A stretch of 64,000 nucleotides of DNA from an uncultured Chitinophaga sp. (GCF_902168175.1 NZ_CABHOU010000072.1:124001-188000); one strand, 5' to 3'. Positions 1 through 8,958 are shown, counted from the stretch's first letter. Made by a program: numbers and translations. The notes: generated by a model not told the origin, from the sequence alone.

Positions 1-108
1 CCTGTCTTTTCATTTTTGGTATATAGTTTGAATCGTTGTAGTAAGAACCGAAAGTTCACCGTCTAAGCAGTAGTGTGAATTTTCCACTAGGTCAAAGTAT
101 TATTTATA

Positions 109-160
109 TTCATGTAACGCTGGTGTATGGCCGGCACGCTTATACGCCAGCGTTCATGAA
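109..160. repeat. long imperfect inverted repeat (hairpin)
   Basis: The left arm begins TTCATG-TA-ACGCTGG and the right arm ends CCAGCGT-T-CATGAA. The arms are about 19 nt, with one mismatch and one bulge, around a GC-rich loop of about 12 nt. A run of seven T follows only some 13 nt after the right arm, so a terminator is possible but not canonical. A protein-binding site or a structured 3' UTR of the gene left of the window are the alternatives. Confidence 0.5.
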
Positions 161-238
161 AATCATGTGAATGTTTTTTTCTTCTGCATCCTCCCCAAAA
201 GATTTTTTAAATACAAGGCTATATATTTAGAAAGATGA

Positions 239-269
239 TCCGGCAATCGTGAGATTGCCGGATTTTTTT
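239..269 (+). terminator. rho-independent terminator
   Basis: Perfect 10-bp stem TCCGGCAATC / GATTGCCGGA with GTGA loop, followed by TTTTTTTA. It would end transcription coming from the left edge on the plus strand. Confidence 0.75.
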
Positions 270-317
270 ATGGAACATCATTGCCGTTAAAGTGACAGAG
301 TGGGGCTTGCCCAATAA

Positions 318-353
318 AGAAAAAGCCGCCGAAGGGAGTGACACAACGGCGGC
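318..353 (-). terminator. terminator of purB
   Basis: On the minus strand the stem GCCGCC / GGCGGC (348-353 with 325-330) is followed by TTTTTCTTT, 22 nt after the purB stop. Confidence 0.65.
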
Positions 354-375
354 TGATTGATGTTATGAAGCTGGT

Positions 376-1713
376 TTAAAAAATACCAGTATAGTTATAT
401 GGAGTAATGGCCTTCAGCTCTTTCTTTAACGCTGCGCTGATCTTAAGTCCGTCGATGAATTTGGCGATGAGCTTTTGATCGATCGCTTCGCCGCCGCGGG
501 TCAGTTCCTTCAGTGCTTCGTATGGAGAAGGATAGTTTTCGCGACGCAGTACGGTTTGAATAGCTTCCGCTACCACCGCCCAGTTAGCGTCCAGGTCGGC
601 CTTCAGTTTAGCTTCGTTCAATATCAGTTTGCCCAAACCTTTTTCCAACGATTTAAACGCCAGTACGGTATGCCCGAAAGGCACGCCAATATTGCGTAAC
701 ACGGTAGAATCGGTAAGGTCGCGCTGCAAACGTGAAATAGGTAATTTCGCGCTCAGGTGTTCGAATATCGCGTTGGCCATACCGAAGTTTCCTTCTGCAT
801 TTTCGAAATCGATGGGGTTTACTTTATGCGGCATAGCCGATGAACCCACTTCGTTTTTCTTGATCTTCTGCTTAAAGTAATCCATCGAAATGTACGTCCA
901 CACATCGCGTGCAAAGTCGATCAGAATATTGTTGATGCGTTTTAACGTATCAAATTGTGCAGCGATATTGTCGTAGTGTTCGATTTGCGTGGTTACCTGC
1001 ATACGTTGCAGTCCCAGTGTTTCGTTCACGAACTTATTGCTGAATTTTTCCCAGTTAATTTTTGGGAAAGCAATGTGATGCGCGTTAAAGTTCCCGGTAG
1101 CACCGCCAAATTTAGCAGCAAAAGGAATTTCACCCAGTAGTTTCACCTGGCCTTCCAATCTTTCCACGAACACCTGGATTTCTTTACCCAGTTTTGTGGG
1201 AGAGGCGGGTTGACCGTGTGTACGGGCCAGCATGGGAATGTTTTTCCAGTCGCCGGCTATCTTTTTAAGATGCAGGATCAGATTAGACAAAGCAGGCAGG
1301 TATACGTGCTCCACCGCCTCTTTCCAGAGCAGGGGAGTAGCGGTATTATTCACGTCCTGCGAAGTAAGGCCAAAGTGTACCCACTCCAGTTTGTCTTCGA
1401 GGCCGAGGTTTTTGAACTCATTTTTCAGGAAATACTCCACCGCTTTCACGTCGTGGTTAGTAATTTTCTCTGTATCCTTAATGAGTTGGGCGTTTTCTAC
1501 CGTAAACGACTGGTAAATATTACGCAAAGCGGTAGCTTTTCCTTTCGGGAGCGTAAACAATTTCTGGCCGGCCAGGGCAATGAAGTATTCCACTTCCACC
1601 AGTACACGGTACCGGATCAGTGCAAATTCAGAAAAATAAGGGGCCAGTTCTTCCAATTGTCCCCTGTAACGCCCGTCTATAGGGGAAATAGCTGTTAAGG
1701 CTTGTAATTGCAT
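376..1713 (-). CDS. purB: adenylosuccinate lyase
   Basis: Cytosolic enzyme of purine synthesis. It removes fumarate from SAICAR to give AICAR and from adenylosuccinate to give AMP. The fumarase/aspartase signature SSAMPHKVNP is at residues 291-300, the TSQD motif at 117-120 and RTHGQPASP at 164-172. The length, 445 aa, is near that of the E. coli-type enzyme. The chosen ATG (1711-1713) gives MQLQALTAISPIDGRY, the usual N-terminus of the family; the frame stays open another 13 codons upstream, into a region that carries the promoter. A TAnnTTTG element sits 44 nt upstream on the minus strand. It is divergent from mqnA. Nothing unusual in the protein. Confidence 0.96.
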   Translation of the reverse strand: MQLQALTAISPIDGRYRGQLEELAPYFSEFALIRYRVLVEVEYFIALAGQKLFTLPKGKATALRNIYQSFTVENAQLIKDTEKITNHDVKAVEYFLKNEFKNLGLEDKLEWVHFGLTSQDVNNTATPLLWKEAVEHVYLPALSNLILHLKKIAGDWKNIPMLARTHGQPASPTKLGKEIQVFVERLEGQVKLLGEIPFAAKFGGATGNFNAHHIAFPKINWEKFSNKFVNETLGLQRMQVTTQIEHYDNIAAQFDTLKRINNILIDFARDVWTYISMDYFKQKIKKNEVGSSAMPHKVNPIDFENAEGNFGMANAIFEHLSAKLPISRLQRDLTDSTVLRNIGVPFGHTVLAFKSLEKGLGKLILNEAKLKADLDANWAVVAEAIQTVLRRENYPSPYEALKELTRGGEAIDQKLIAKFIDGLKISAALKKELKAITPYNYTGIF

Positions 1714-1756
1714 AATAGATTTATTCCGGTTTGGTCCGATGCCCGTTTTCAATAAA

Positions 1757-1764
1757 CAAAGGTA
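1757..1764 (-). promoter_or_regulatory. -7 promoter element of purB
   Basis: Minus-strand TACCTTTG, an exact match to the Bacteroidota -7 consensus TAnnTTTG, 44 nt before the purB ATG. It abuts the -33 TTTG of the divergent mqnA promoter. Confidence 0.5.
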
Positions 1765-1799
1765 TTTGAAAGCCGGGAACGGTAATTTAGTTATTTTTG
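1765..1799 (+). promoter_or_regulatory. promoter of mqnA (-33 TTTG, -7 TATTTTTG)
   Basis: TTTG at 1765-1768 and TATTTTTG at 1792-1799, spacer 23 nt, slightly longer than the usual 19-21. The predicted start of transcription is about 1806, which favours the TTG start at 1820 over any upstream ATG. Confidence 0.5.
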
Positions 1800-1819
1800 C
1801 GGCCTCAAAATTACAGAAA

Positions 1820-2557
1820 TTGGAACGGAAAGTAAAAGTTGCGGCAGTAAGTTATCTGAATACGAAGCCATTATTATTTGGCTTCAGGGATCATGAAGTG
1901 ATGAAATCGACGGAGTTGACGCTCGACTATCCGGCTAAGATTGCCCGCCAGCTTATAGATGGTGAGGTTGATATGGCTTTGGTACCCGTGGCAATTATTC
2001 CTAAGATGAAGGAATATCATCTTATTTCTGATTATTGTATTGGCGCCGATGGAGAGGTGGCTTCGGTATGTTTATTCAGCGAAGTGCCCTTACATGATAT
2101 AAAACGTATATACCTCGACTACCAAAGCCGCACCTCTGTGGCATTACTGAAAGTGCTGGTATTACATCACTGGAAACTGAATGTGGAGTTCGTGGAAACC
2201 ACGGGCGACTACCAGGACCAGATAAAAGGTACCGATGCAGGGCTTGTGATAGGCGACAGGGCTTTGGAACAACGCCTGATATCACCGTACATTTACGACC
2301 TGGCGCAAGCATGGACGCATTTTACGAGCCTGCCGTTCGTATTCGCCACCTGGATCAGTAACAAACCTTTGCCGGTAGAGTACATCCAGCAGTTTAACCA
2401 TGCCAACAGCATCGGGCTTAACAATTTACCCGCAGTGGTGGCCGAAAACAGGTATCCTACTTACGATCTTACATTGTACTATACAAAGAACATCAGTTAT
2501 CCCTTTACGCCTTCGAAAAGGCAGGGCATGCAACGGTTTTTAAGTTATCTGCACTAA
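1820..2557 (+). CDS. mqnA: chorismate dehydratase MqnA (futalosine menaquinone pathway)
   Basis: MqnA turns chorismate into 3-enolpyruvoylbenzoate, the first step of the futalosine route to menaquinone. The N-terminal VAAVSYLNTKPL motif, the GDRAL segment and the periplasmic-binding-protein-like fold are typical of the MqnA/MqnD family. The frame is open back to 1739, but that part encodes no conserved sequence and overlaps the promoter, so I place the start at TTG 1820 (245 aa, usual size). The other mqn genes are not in the window. A terminator follows directly. Confidence 0.87.
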   Translation: MERKVKVAAVSYLNTKPLLFGFRDHEVMKSTELTLDYPAKIARQLIDGEVDMALVPVAIIPKMKEYHLISDYCIGADGEVASVCLFSEVPLHDIKRIYLDYQSRTSVALLKVLVLHHWKLNVEFVETTGDYQDQIKGTDAGLVIGDRALEQRLISPYIYDLAQAWTHFTSLPFVFATWISNKPLPVEYIQQFNHANSIGLNNLPAVVAENRYPTYDLTLYYTKNISYPFTPSKRQGMQRFLSYLH

Positions 2558-2565
2558 ATAATGGT

Positions 2566-2590
2566 CCCGGCCCCGCGCCGGGATTTTTTA
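2566..2590 (+). terminator. terminator of mqnA
   Basis: Stem CCCGGC / GCCGGG (2566-2571, 2577-2582) with CCCGC loop, followed by ATTTTTT. Confidence 0.75.
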
Positions 2591-2644
2591 TGCCTTTAAG
2601 TTGCGAGTGTAAAATTTCGTAAATTCCAGTTAAATCCTGTGAAT

Positions 2645-3301
2645 ATGAAAGTTGGCATTTTAGGCTCCGGCGTTGTTGGTCGTACGCTGGCAGACGGACT
2701 TTCCCGTATAGGTTACCACGTTATGATAGGCACCCGCGACATTCAGAAAGAGGAACTGCAGGTTTGGCTGGAAACAAACAGGGAGTACCACAAACTGGGT
2801 TCTTTTAAGGAAGCCACGATATTCGGCGACCTCATTGTGCTTTGTACACAATGGACCGGCACTAAAAACGTGATTGAGCAGGCGGGCATCTGGAATTTCA
2901 AAAACAAGGTGGTGGTAGATGTTACCAATCCGATGGATGGCAAAGGTCCCGATGAAAACGGGCGACTTCACTTCGCGCTGACCAATAATGGTTCTGCGGG
3001 CGAACAGGTGCAGGCCTGGCTGCCCGACTCGCATGTGGTGAAAGCATTAAACTGTGTGGGTAATATCCACATGGTACAACCGCAGCTGGAAGAAGGCCAG
3101 CCTACAATGTTTATTGCAGGTAACGATGATTTAGCCAAAAAAGCGGTAAATGAAATTTTAATAAAACTCGGCTGGAAAGACGTGTTGGATATGGGAGGCA
3201 TAGAAATTTCGCGGGATATAGAAGCCTTGTGTATATTGTGGTATGCTTACGGGTTCCGTACGGGCAGCTGGACACATGCCTTTAAGCTGTTGAAGAAATA
3301 A
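2645..3301 (+). CDS. F420-dependent NADP reductase-like oxidoreductase
   Basis: Rossmann-fold protein of the NADP oxidoreductase, coenzyme F420-dependent family (NpdG/YrrL-like). The dinucleotide motif GILGSGVVGRTLADGL is at the N-terminus and is followed by GTRD, a loop expected to read the NADP phosphate. Later segments (VVDVTNPMDGKG, VVKALNCVGNIHM) match the family. Bacteroidota do not normally make F420, so a nicotinamide-linked reductase with an unknown partner is more likely than true F420 chemistry. ATG 2645 is preferred over GTG 2639, two codons upstream. It stands alone between two terminators. Confidence 0.8.
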   Translation: MKVGILGSGVVGRTLADGLSRIGYHVMIGTRDIQKEELQVWLETNREYHKLGSFKEATIFGDLIVLCTQWTGTKNVIEQAGIWNFKNKVVVDVTNPMDGKGPDENGRLHFALTNNGSAGEQVQAWLPDSHVVKALNCVGNIHMVQPQLEEGQPTMFIAGNDDLAKKAVNEILIKLGWKDVLDMGGIEISRDIEALCILWYAYGFRTGSWTHAFKLLKK

Positions 3302-3323
3302 AAAAGCCTCCGTGTGGAGGCTT
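3302..3323 (-). terminator. terminator of the M1 peptidase gene
   Basis: Perfect 8-bp stem AAGCCTCC / GGAGGCTT (3304-3311, 3316-3323) with a 4-nt loop. Read on the minus strand it is followed by TTTTTTATTT, so it mainly serves the minus-strand gene, though it also lies just past the end of the plus-strand reductase gene. Confidence 0.75.
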
Positions 3324-3328
3324 CTGTG

Positions 3329-4966
3329 TTAATTTACTTTTTTTATGTTGATGTAAAAGTTCTTATCTACTTCAAACTTCGCAGCATCTTTAAACCCAAG
3401 CTTCAGGGTTTTCCATTGTTGTGTAGGATAAATGAAACTATACCTACCCTCGCTCAGCGTTACTTTCAGCGGCATATCAAAGCCTTTTACTTCTGATACC
3501 CATCGATAGCTAAGCACACCATTTACAACCTTATATTCAAATACCGGGATGGTAATCGTACGCAGGTATTGATCGTATACTTTAGACAGGTTACGCCCCA
3601 CTTTAAGATTGATGTATTTCTCTATCTGTGCAGTGGTAACCGTGCTGTGATAAAAAGTTTTATTAAGCCCCCGCAGTAACTGGCGGAAAGCTTCGTCGTT
3701 ATTCATGATCTGGCGAATAGTGTGTATCATGTTAGACGCCTTGTAATACATATCGCCGCTACCCTCGCTATTTACACCATAGTGGCCGATAACAGGAATA
3801 TCGTTCGCCACATTCCTGCGGATGCCCTGGCTATATTCGTTACCAGCCTGTACGCCATCTATACACTGCGTGAAAATAGTTTCCGAGTAGTTTGTAAAAC
3901 CCTCGTGTACCCACATATCCGCAATATCTTTCGCAGTGATGTTATTGCCGAACCATTCGTGCCCCGTTTCATGGATGATGAGAAAGTCCCACTTCATACC
4001 CCAGCCACTGCCAGACAGGTCGCGGCCCATGTAGCCCATCTGATATTTGTTCCCGTAGGCTACTGCGCTCTGATGTTCCATGCCCAGGTGCGGTGTTTCT
4101 ACCAGCTTGTAACTGTCCTCGTAAAAAGGGTAGGGGCCAAACCAGTGTTCGAAGCATTTCATCATTGGTTTTACTACTTCGAAGTGTTTCTTTGCTTTTT
4201 CTACGTTGTAGTCCAGCACCCAGAAGCTCATATCCAGCTTGCCTTTTTCACCATTAAATACATCTTTAAATTCCGTGTAATGGCCGATGTTCAGCGCCAC
4301 ATCATAATTATTGATAGGGTTATTGACGAACCAGTTGAAAGTGGTAGTGCCGTTACCATTATTCTTTTTGCTGCGCAAACGGCCGTTAGATACGTTGGTA
4401 AGTCCGGTGGGAACAGTGACCGTAATGCTCGTACTGTCAGCCTCCTCGCTCTGATGATCTTTATTCGGCCACCATACACTGGCGCCAAGCCCCTGGCAGG
4501 CTGTGGCTATCCAGGCACGGCCGAGAGAGTCTTTGCTCCACTGAAAACCGCCGTCCCAGGGCGCTCTTACCGCTGCGCGCGGTTTGCCGTGAAAGTAAAC
4601 CGTAAGCTGCTGCACCTTGCCCGGCTGTTGCAAGGCCCGTATGTTTACATGAAAAGCGTTGCCTTCGCGGGTATAAGAAAGGCTTTTGCCCAACTGGACT
4701 ATACTGTCGATAACCATAGGTTCCTGCAGATCGATCTGCAGTATTGTATTAGCTTTTAACACCCGGTAGTGAATCGTATTTTTTCCTGAGATAGAGCTGT
4801 CGGATGGATTTACCTGTACGTTCAGGTCGTAATGCGTTACATCCCACCAGTTGCGCTCGGCATTAAGCGTTCCGCGTAAAGTGTCCTGCCTTGTAAATTT
4901 TTGCGTTTGCCCGTATACGGACAGCATTGCCACTAAACCAACCATGATCAAAACTGCACTTCGCAT
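3329..4966 (-). CDS. M1 family zinc metallopeptidase, exported
   Basis: Zinc aminopeptidase of the gluzincin clan. The zinc site HETGH is at 332-336 with the third ligand Glu355 (VHEGF), the normal M1 spacing. The substrate-end motif reads LGMEHQS (294-300), with His where the classical GxMEN has Asn. The N-terminus (about residues 1-20) is a signal peptide ending near VYGQ, so the enzyme is probably periplasmic or outer-membrane associated. At 545 aa it is shorter than PepN-type enzymes, and the long C-terminal helical domain is missing or reduced, as in other short Bacteroidota M1 peptidases. It probably trims peptides for uptake; the divergent neighbour is a peptide-binding lipoprotein. 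Confidence 0.9.
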   Translation of the reverse strand: MRSAVLIMVGLVAMLSVYGQTQKFTRQDTLRGTLNAERNWWDVTHYDLNVQVNPSDSSISGKNTIHYRVLKANTILQIDLQEPMVIDSIVQLGKSLSYTREGNAFHVNIRALQQPGKVQQLTVYFHGKPRAAVRAPWDGGFQWSKDSLGRAWIATACQGLGASVWWPNKDHQSEEADSTSITVTVPTGLTNVSNGRLRSKKNNGNGTTTFNWFVNNPINNYDVALNIGHYTEFKDVFNGEKGKLDMSFWVLDYNVEKAKKHFEVVKPMMKCFEHWFGPYPFYEDSYKLVETPHLGMEHQSAVAYGNKYQMGYMGRDLSGSGWGMKWDFLIIHETGHEWFGNNITAKDIADMWVHEGFTNYSETIFTQCIDGVQAGNEYSQGIRRNVANDIPVIGHYGVNSEGSGDMYYKASNMIHTIRQIMNNDEAFRQLLRGLNKTFYHSTVTTAQIEKYINLKVGRNLSKVYDQYLRTITIPVFEYKVVNGVLSYRWVSEVKGFDMPLKVTLSEGRYSFIYPTQQWKTLKLGFKDAAKFEVDKNFYINIKKVN

Positions 4967-5009
4967 GTTCTATTAGTTATTTCGCGGAAAGATATTAATT
5001 TACCGGCAA

Positions 5010-6638
5010 ATGAAACGTCAGGGATTAGTTAGTTATATACAGATATTAACCTTGTTTTTGCTGGCCGGTTGCGGGTTAAACAGGCAGGAGACCAAAAAAG
5101 TATTCCGCTATAACCAGCCCGAGGGCATACCCACCCTTGACCCCGCATTTTCCAAAACACAAGCCATTATGTGGGGCGTACACCAGTTGTACAATACATT
5201 GGTGGAGCCCGATAGCCTGCTTAACATCGTGCCATCGCTGGCTAAAAGCTGGGACGTTTCAGACGACCGGCTTACGTATACTTTTCACCTCCGCAACGAT
5301 GTGTTTTTCCACGATAACGAGGCCTTTGCCGGTGGCAAGGGGCGTAAGATGAACGCAACTGACGTTGTGTACACCTTTCAGCGTGTAATGGACCCGGCCG
5401 TGGCATCGTCCGGCGCCTGGATATTTAACGGCAAGGTAGATAAGGAGAGAGGATTTAAAGCAGTAGACGATACCACCTTTCAACTTACCCTATTGCATCC
5501 GTTCCACCCGATTATGGGTATTTTAAGTACCCAGTACTGCTCGATAGTGCCGAAAGAAGTGGTAGAGAAGTGGGGTAAAGATTTTCGTAAGCATCCATGC
5601 GGTACCGGTCCTTTTCAGTTCCATTTCTGGGATGAAGGGCAGGCGCTGATATTACATAAGAATCCGCACTATTTTGAGCGTGATGCGGCAGGAGAGCGGT
5701 TGCCATATGTAGATGCAGTAAAGGTGACATTTGTAGATAGTAAGGGCACGGAGTTTCTGTTATTCCGGCAGGGGCAGCTCGACTTTGTGAACGATATCGA
5801 AACATCGTTTAAGGACGAGGTGCTTACCAAAACAGGGCAGTTAAAAAAAGAGTGGGAGGGCAAGATTATCTTATCCAAAAGTCCCTATCTGAATACCGAA
5901 TATTTCGGGATGCTGATGGATCCCGAAAACGCGCAGATGAAAGGCTCTCCGCTGAAGATCAGGCAAATAAGGCTGGCCATCAACTATGGCTTCGACCGGG
6001 TGAAGATGATGACCTACCTGCGCAACAGCATTGGCACACCTGCAAATTCAGGTTTCGTGCCTGGTGGGCTGCCATCTTTTGATCCGGAAAAAGTAAAAGG
6101 TTACAGGTATGATCCTGCGTACGCTTTGAAGTTGTTGAGCGAAGCCGGTTATCCGAACGGCAAAGGGTTGCCCGCCATCAAACTCATATCTATCCCCAAC
6201 TATTCCGACATGGCCAATTTTGCGGCCAACCAATTGCAGGCGATCGGCATTCCCGTTCAGGTAGAAGTGATTCAAAAAGGCACGCTGATAGACCAGGTCT
6301 CCAAATCGCAGGTGCCATTTTTCCGGGGCAGCTGGATAGCCGACTATCCCGATGCAGAGAGTTACCTGGCCGTGTTTTACAGTAAAAATCCGGCCCCGCC
6401 TAATTATACGCGCTATAACAATCCCACGTTCGATAAGCTGTACGAACAGGCCATCCGGGAGAACAACGACAGCCTGCGTTACACACTTTACCAGGCCATG
6501 GATCGCCTGGTGGTGGCCGATGCGCCAGTGGTACCGATCTTCTACGACCAAACCGCACATTTCTTACAGCCAAATGTTAAAGGAATGATAAATAATGGAT
6601 TGAATATGCTTGAGTTGCGTACGTTGCGAATCGAGTAA
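5010..6638 (+). CDS. oligopeptide ABC transporter substrate-binding lipoprotein (DppA/OppA family)
   Basis: Extracytoplasmic solute-binding protein family 5, the binding part of dipeptide/oligopeptide/nickel ABC importers. The lipobox LLAGC near residue 21 marks a lipoprotein. The fold signatures PEGIPTLDPAFS, VPSLAKSWDVSDD, PCGTGPFQFHFW and NYGFDRVKMM are clear, and the 542 aa length is normal. No permease or ATPase gene flanks it; the only matching permease in the window is at 45970-47025. The divergent neighbour is an M1 peptidase, which fits peptide scavenging. Confidence 0.9.
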   Translation: MKRQGLVSYIQILTLFLLAGCGLNRQETKKVFRYNQPEGIPTLDPAFSKTQAIMWGVHQLYNTLVEPDSLLNIVPSLAKSWDVSDDRLTYTFHLRNDVFFHDNEAFAGGKGRKMNATDVVYTFQRVMDPAVASSGAWIFNGKVDKERGFKAVDDTTFQLTLLHPFHPIMGILSTQYCSIVPKEVVEKWGKDFRKHPCGTGPFQFHFWDEGQALILHKNPHYFERDAAGERLPYVDAVKVTFVDSKGTEFLLFRQGQLDFVNDIETSFKDEVLTKTGQLKKEWEGKIILSKSPYLNTEYFGMLMDPENAQMKGSPLKIRQIRLAINYGFDRVKMMTYLRNSIGTPANSGFVPGGLPSFDPEKVKGYRYDPAYALKLLSEAGYPNGKGLPAIKLISIPNYSDMANFAANQLQAIGIPVQVEVIQKGTLIDQVSKSQVPFFRGSWIADYPDAESYLAVFYSKNPAPPNYTRYNNPTFDKLYEQAIRENNDSLRYTLYQAMDRLVVADAPVVPIFYDQTAHFLQPNVKGMINNGLNMLELRTLRIE

Positions 6639-6726
6639 TCCGTACTGGTAAAGGATTTAGGGTGATGAAAGGCAAATGACCGGTGGCAGACATTCTTAAA
6701 ACGCCTTCATTAAGAAAGTTTTAGCC

Positions 6727-6734
6727 TACCTTTG
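6727..6734 (+). promoter_or_regulatory. -7 promoter element of the desaturase gene
   Basis: TACCTTTG, an exact TAnnTTTG match, 37 nt before the ATG at 6772. No convincing -33 element. Confidence 0.5.
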
Positions 6735-6771
6735 GCCCTCAATTCTAATTTAAACAACTGAATAGCGGACA

Positions 6772-7521
6772 ATGATTGCGATTCTTATTTTTCTGGGAGT
6801 TCATTGGTTCTTCTCACTTTTCTTCCACACATTTTTCCTCCATAGGTATGCATCTCACCAGATGTACACAACCAGTAAAGGTTGGGAGCGTTTTTTCTAC
6901 TTATGCACCTGGTTTTTCCAGGGTTCATCTTACCTGATTCCAAGAGCGTACGGTACTATGCACCGCATGCACCATGAATATAGCGATACCGAGCACGATC
7001 CACATTCTCCACACTTCTTTAAAGATGTTTGGTCGATGATGGTGACTACCCGTAAAATTTACAATGGTTTCGTAACACGCGAAACTGTAGTAGACGACAA
7101 ATTCACCAAAGACCCAATGCCCGAATGGAAGGCACTGGACGCATTTGGCGATCACAACATCACACGTTTGACCTTTGCGCTGAGTTACATCGCATTTTAC
7201 ATTGTATTTGCACCACACTGGCTGTTTTTCCTGTTGCTGCCGATCCACTTCCTGATCGGGCCTATACAGGGTGCAGTAGTAAACTGGTGTGGTCACAAGT
7301 ACGGCTACAGTAACTTTGATAATAACGATAAGTCTAAAAACACATCACCCTGGGGTATTTTGCTGATGGGCGAGTTGTTCCAGAACAATCACCATAAATT
7401 TAAAGACAGCCCGAACTTCGCCAAAAAATGGTATGAGTTTGATCCATCTTTCCTGGTGATGAGAGCGATGAATGCTGTAGGCATCATCAAGCTTAAGCCA
7501 GTACCGGTTAGAAGTCACTAG
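6772..7521 (+). CDS. acyl-CoA (delta-9 type) fatty acid desaturase
   Basis: Membrane di-iron desaturase that puts a double bond into acyl chains and so adjusts membrane fluidity. Histidine boxes are HRYASH (24-29) and HRMHH (64-68); the third is QNNHH (204-208), with Gln in place of the first His of the eukaryotic HxxHH. The usual hydrophobic segments lie between the boxes, and NWCGHKYG supplies a further His. Length 249 aa is typical of small bacterial desaturases. A single-gene unit with its own promoter and terminator. The electron donor is not encoded nearby. Confidence 0.9.
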   Translation: MIAILIFLGVHWFFSLFFHTFFLHRYASHQMYTTSKGWERFFYLCTWFFQGSSYLIPRAYGTMHRMHHEYSDTEHDPHSPHFFKDVWSMMVTTRKIYNGFVTRETVVDDKFTKDPMPEWKALDAFGDHNITRLTFALSYIAFYIVFAPHWLFFLLLPIHFLIGPIQGAVVNWCGHKYGYSNFDNNDKSKNTSPWGILLMGELFQNNHHKFKDSPNFAKKWYEFDPSFLVMRAMNAVGIIKLKPVPVRSH

Positions 7522-7540
7522 ACATATAAAATTTTAGCAG

Positions 7541-7583
7541 CGCTGCATAATGTTTGTGAAAATATTATGCAGCGTTTGCTTTT
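7541..7583 (+). terminator. terminator of the desaturase gene
   Basis: Perfect 11-bp stem CGCTGCATAAT / ATTATGCAGCG (7541-7551, 7564-7574), then TTTGCTTTTTG. Confidence 0.7.
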
Positions 7584-7626
7584 TGGATACCACGGTATTA
7601 TTTTGCATTAAAATATTTTCCAGGAT

Positions 7627-8658
7627 ATGAACCCCGTTAAGAAAGTTTACTACCAGGGCATTAAGATGATGAACCTCGCCGTGCTTAAAAAGTTGTACCG
7701 TGGGCATATTATCCTGCCTTATCATCACCTGGTAAACGATGGGGAAGTGCCTCATATCAAGCATTTATATCCCTGGAAAGGCACCAAAGCCTTTGAGCAG
7801 GACCTCGACTTCCTGGCGAGTAACTTCAAGCCTGTTTCGCTACCCGAAATACTGAAATGCATAAACGAACAACGTCCCATACCCGATAACACCTTTCTGC
7901 TCACCTTTGATGATGGTTTAAGAGAAGTGAAAGAAGTAATAGCGCCCATGCTCCAACGGAAAGGGCTACCCGGCGTATTTTTCCTCAACTCCGCGTTCAT
8001 CGACAATAAGGAATTGTTTTACCAGTTTAAGATCAGCCTGTTAATTGATGCGTTGGAGAAAAACACTTACAGCCAGGCAGTGTTGGGAGAGATCAGGCGT
8101 ATCATCCAGGAACCGGCTGGCAGTCCGATAGATGCGCTCATTCGACACATCAGGCAGATAAAGTATGCTGAACGTGGTATTTGCGACCAGTTGGCCAAAG
8201 CAATGAACGTTTCTTTCCAGGATTACCTGCAAAACGTGCGGCCTTTTATGAATAGTGATGAAATACAATCGCTCGTAAATCAAGGTTTTAGCATTGGTGG
8301 CCACAGTATAGATCATCCTTTTTATCCGCCATTAACCCTGGAGGAGCAGTTAAGACAAACCACCGGGTCGGTAAATTATGTAGCCAACCGTTTTAATCTC
8401 GATTATAAAGTTTTTGCTTTCCCCCATTACGATTCAGGTGTAAGCAAGGCGTTCTTCGACACTCTGTTAAGTGGCCCCAAACCGCAGGTAGACCTGATTT
8501 TCGGCACCGCGAACCATAAGCAGGACATTTCTCCGCGTATACTTCATCGCTTTAACTGTGAGCGTCCGTCAGTGGGTATAGAAGAAGCTATAAAAGGCAT
8601 TCTGATGTACGGTGTATTACATTCATGGGCGGGTAAAAACAAGGTTGTAAGAATTTAA
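7627..8658 (+). CDS. polysaccharide deacetylase family protein (NodB-like)
   Basis: Carbohydrate esterase family 4 fold: the metal/base motif LTFDDG is at 92-97 and the histidine motif GGHSIDHP at 224-231. These are separated by about 130 residues, because an insert of roughly 100 aa breaks the short NodB core. The second half (KVFAFPHYDSG) holds the later motif. No signal peptide is evident, so it may act in the cytoplasm or at the inner membrane, for example on an exopolysaccharide or lipid-linked glycan. The substrate cannot be read from sequence. Start at ATG 7627, with another ATG at residue 14 possible. Confidence 0.82.
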   Translation: MNPVKKVYYQGIKMMNLAVLKKLYRGHIILPYHHLVNDGEVPHIKHLYPWKGTKAFEQDLDFLASNFKPVSLPEILKCINEQRPIPDNTFLLTFDDGLREVKEVIAPMLQRKGLPGVFFLNSAFIDNKELFYQFKISLLIDALEKNTYSQAVLGEIRRIIQEPAGSPIDALIRHIRQIKYAERGICDQLAKAMNVSFQDYLQNVRPFMNSDEIQSLVNQGFSIGGHSIDHPFYPPLTLEEQLRQTTGSVNYVANRFNLDYKVFAFPHYDSGVSKAFFDTLLSGPKPQVDLIFGTANHKQDISPRILHRFNCERPSVGIEEAIKGILMYGVLHSWAGKNKVVRI

Positions 8659-8958
8659 TCCCAGACCAACCTCATCACAATAAAAATCCCTTTAATATTT
8701 AAAAAACCAGATGTGTGTTGCGACACAGAAAAGACAGTTTAAAAATATTTTTAATAAAAAATAGAATTAAATTGCTTAACTTAAATTCAATATAGATTCA
8801 AATAAAACATAAATTATATAAAAATTTATATTTGTTTTTATGTCGAAATTAGCCATTGAATGCTAACTTTGCATAAGTTCAAATTAGACCGGATTGTATC
8901 GAGTTAGGAATGGAAGAAGAAGAGTGAACGTTTAACCATCTTTAAATTTTGACCTTTT
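8659..8958 (+). promoter_or_regulatory. AT-rich leader of the large PKD protein gene
   Basis: 300 nt without a gene. The middle (about 8690-8840) is very AT-rich, as in upstream promoter elements. TAACTTTG at 8865-8872 is an exact TAnnTTTG -7 match; TTTG at 8832-8835 is too far away (29 nt) to be its -33. The 5' UTR would be about 80 nt. Nothing else is recognised. Confidence 0.4.

Larger units (their letters stand above)
1..375. other. intergenic region at left edge
   Basis: No coding region is recognisable. The stretch holds three hairpins: a long imperfect inverted repeat (109-160), a terminator-like hairpin followed by seven T on the plus strand (239-269), and the purB terminator on the minus strand (318-353). 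The first two may belong to the 3' end of a plus-strand gene left of the window. The rest is AT-rich with nothing I can identify. Confidence 0.6.

Noticed and set aside
3722-4759. 345-codon open frame on the plus strand
   Set aside because: It lies wholly opposite the M1 peptidase gene, has no family motifs, and the peptidase frame has a complete zinc site; this is a frame shadow.
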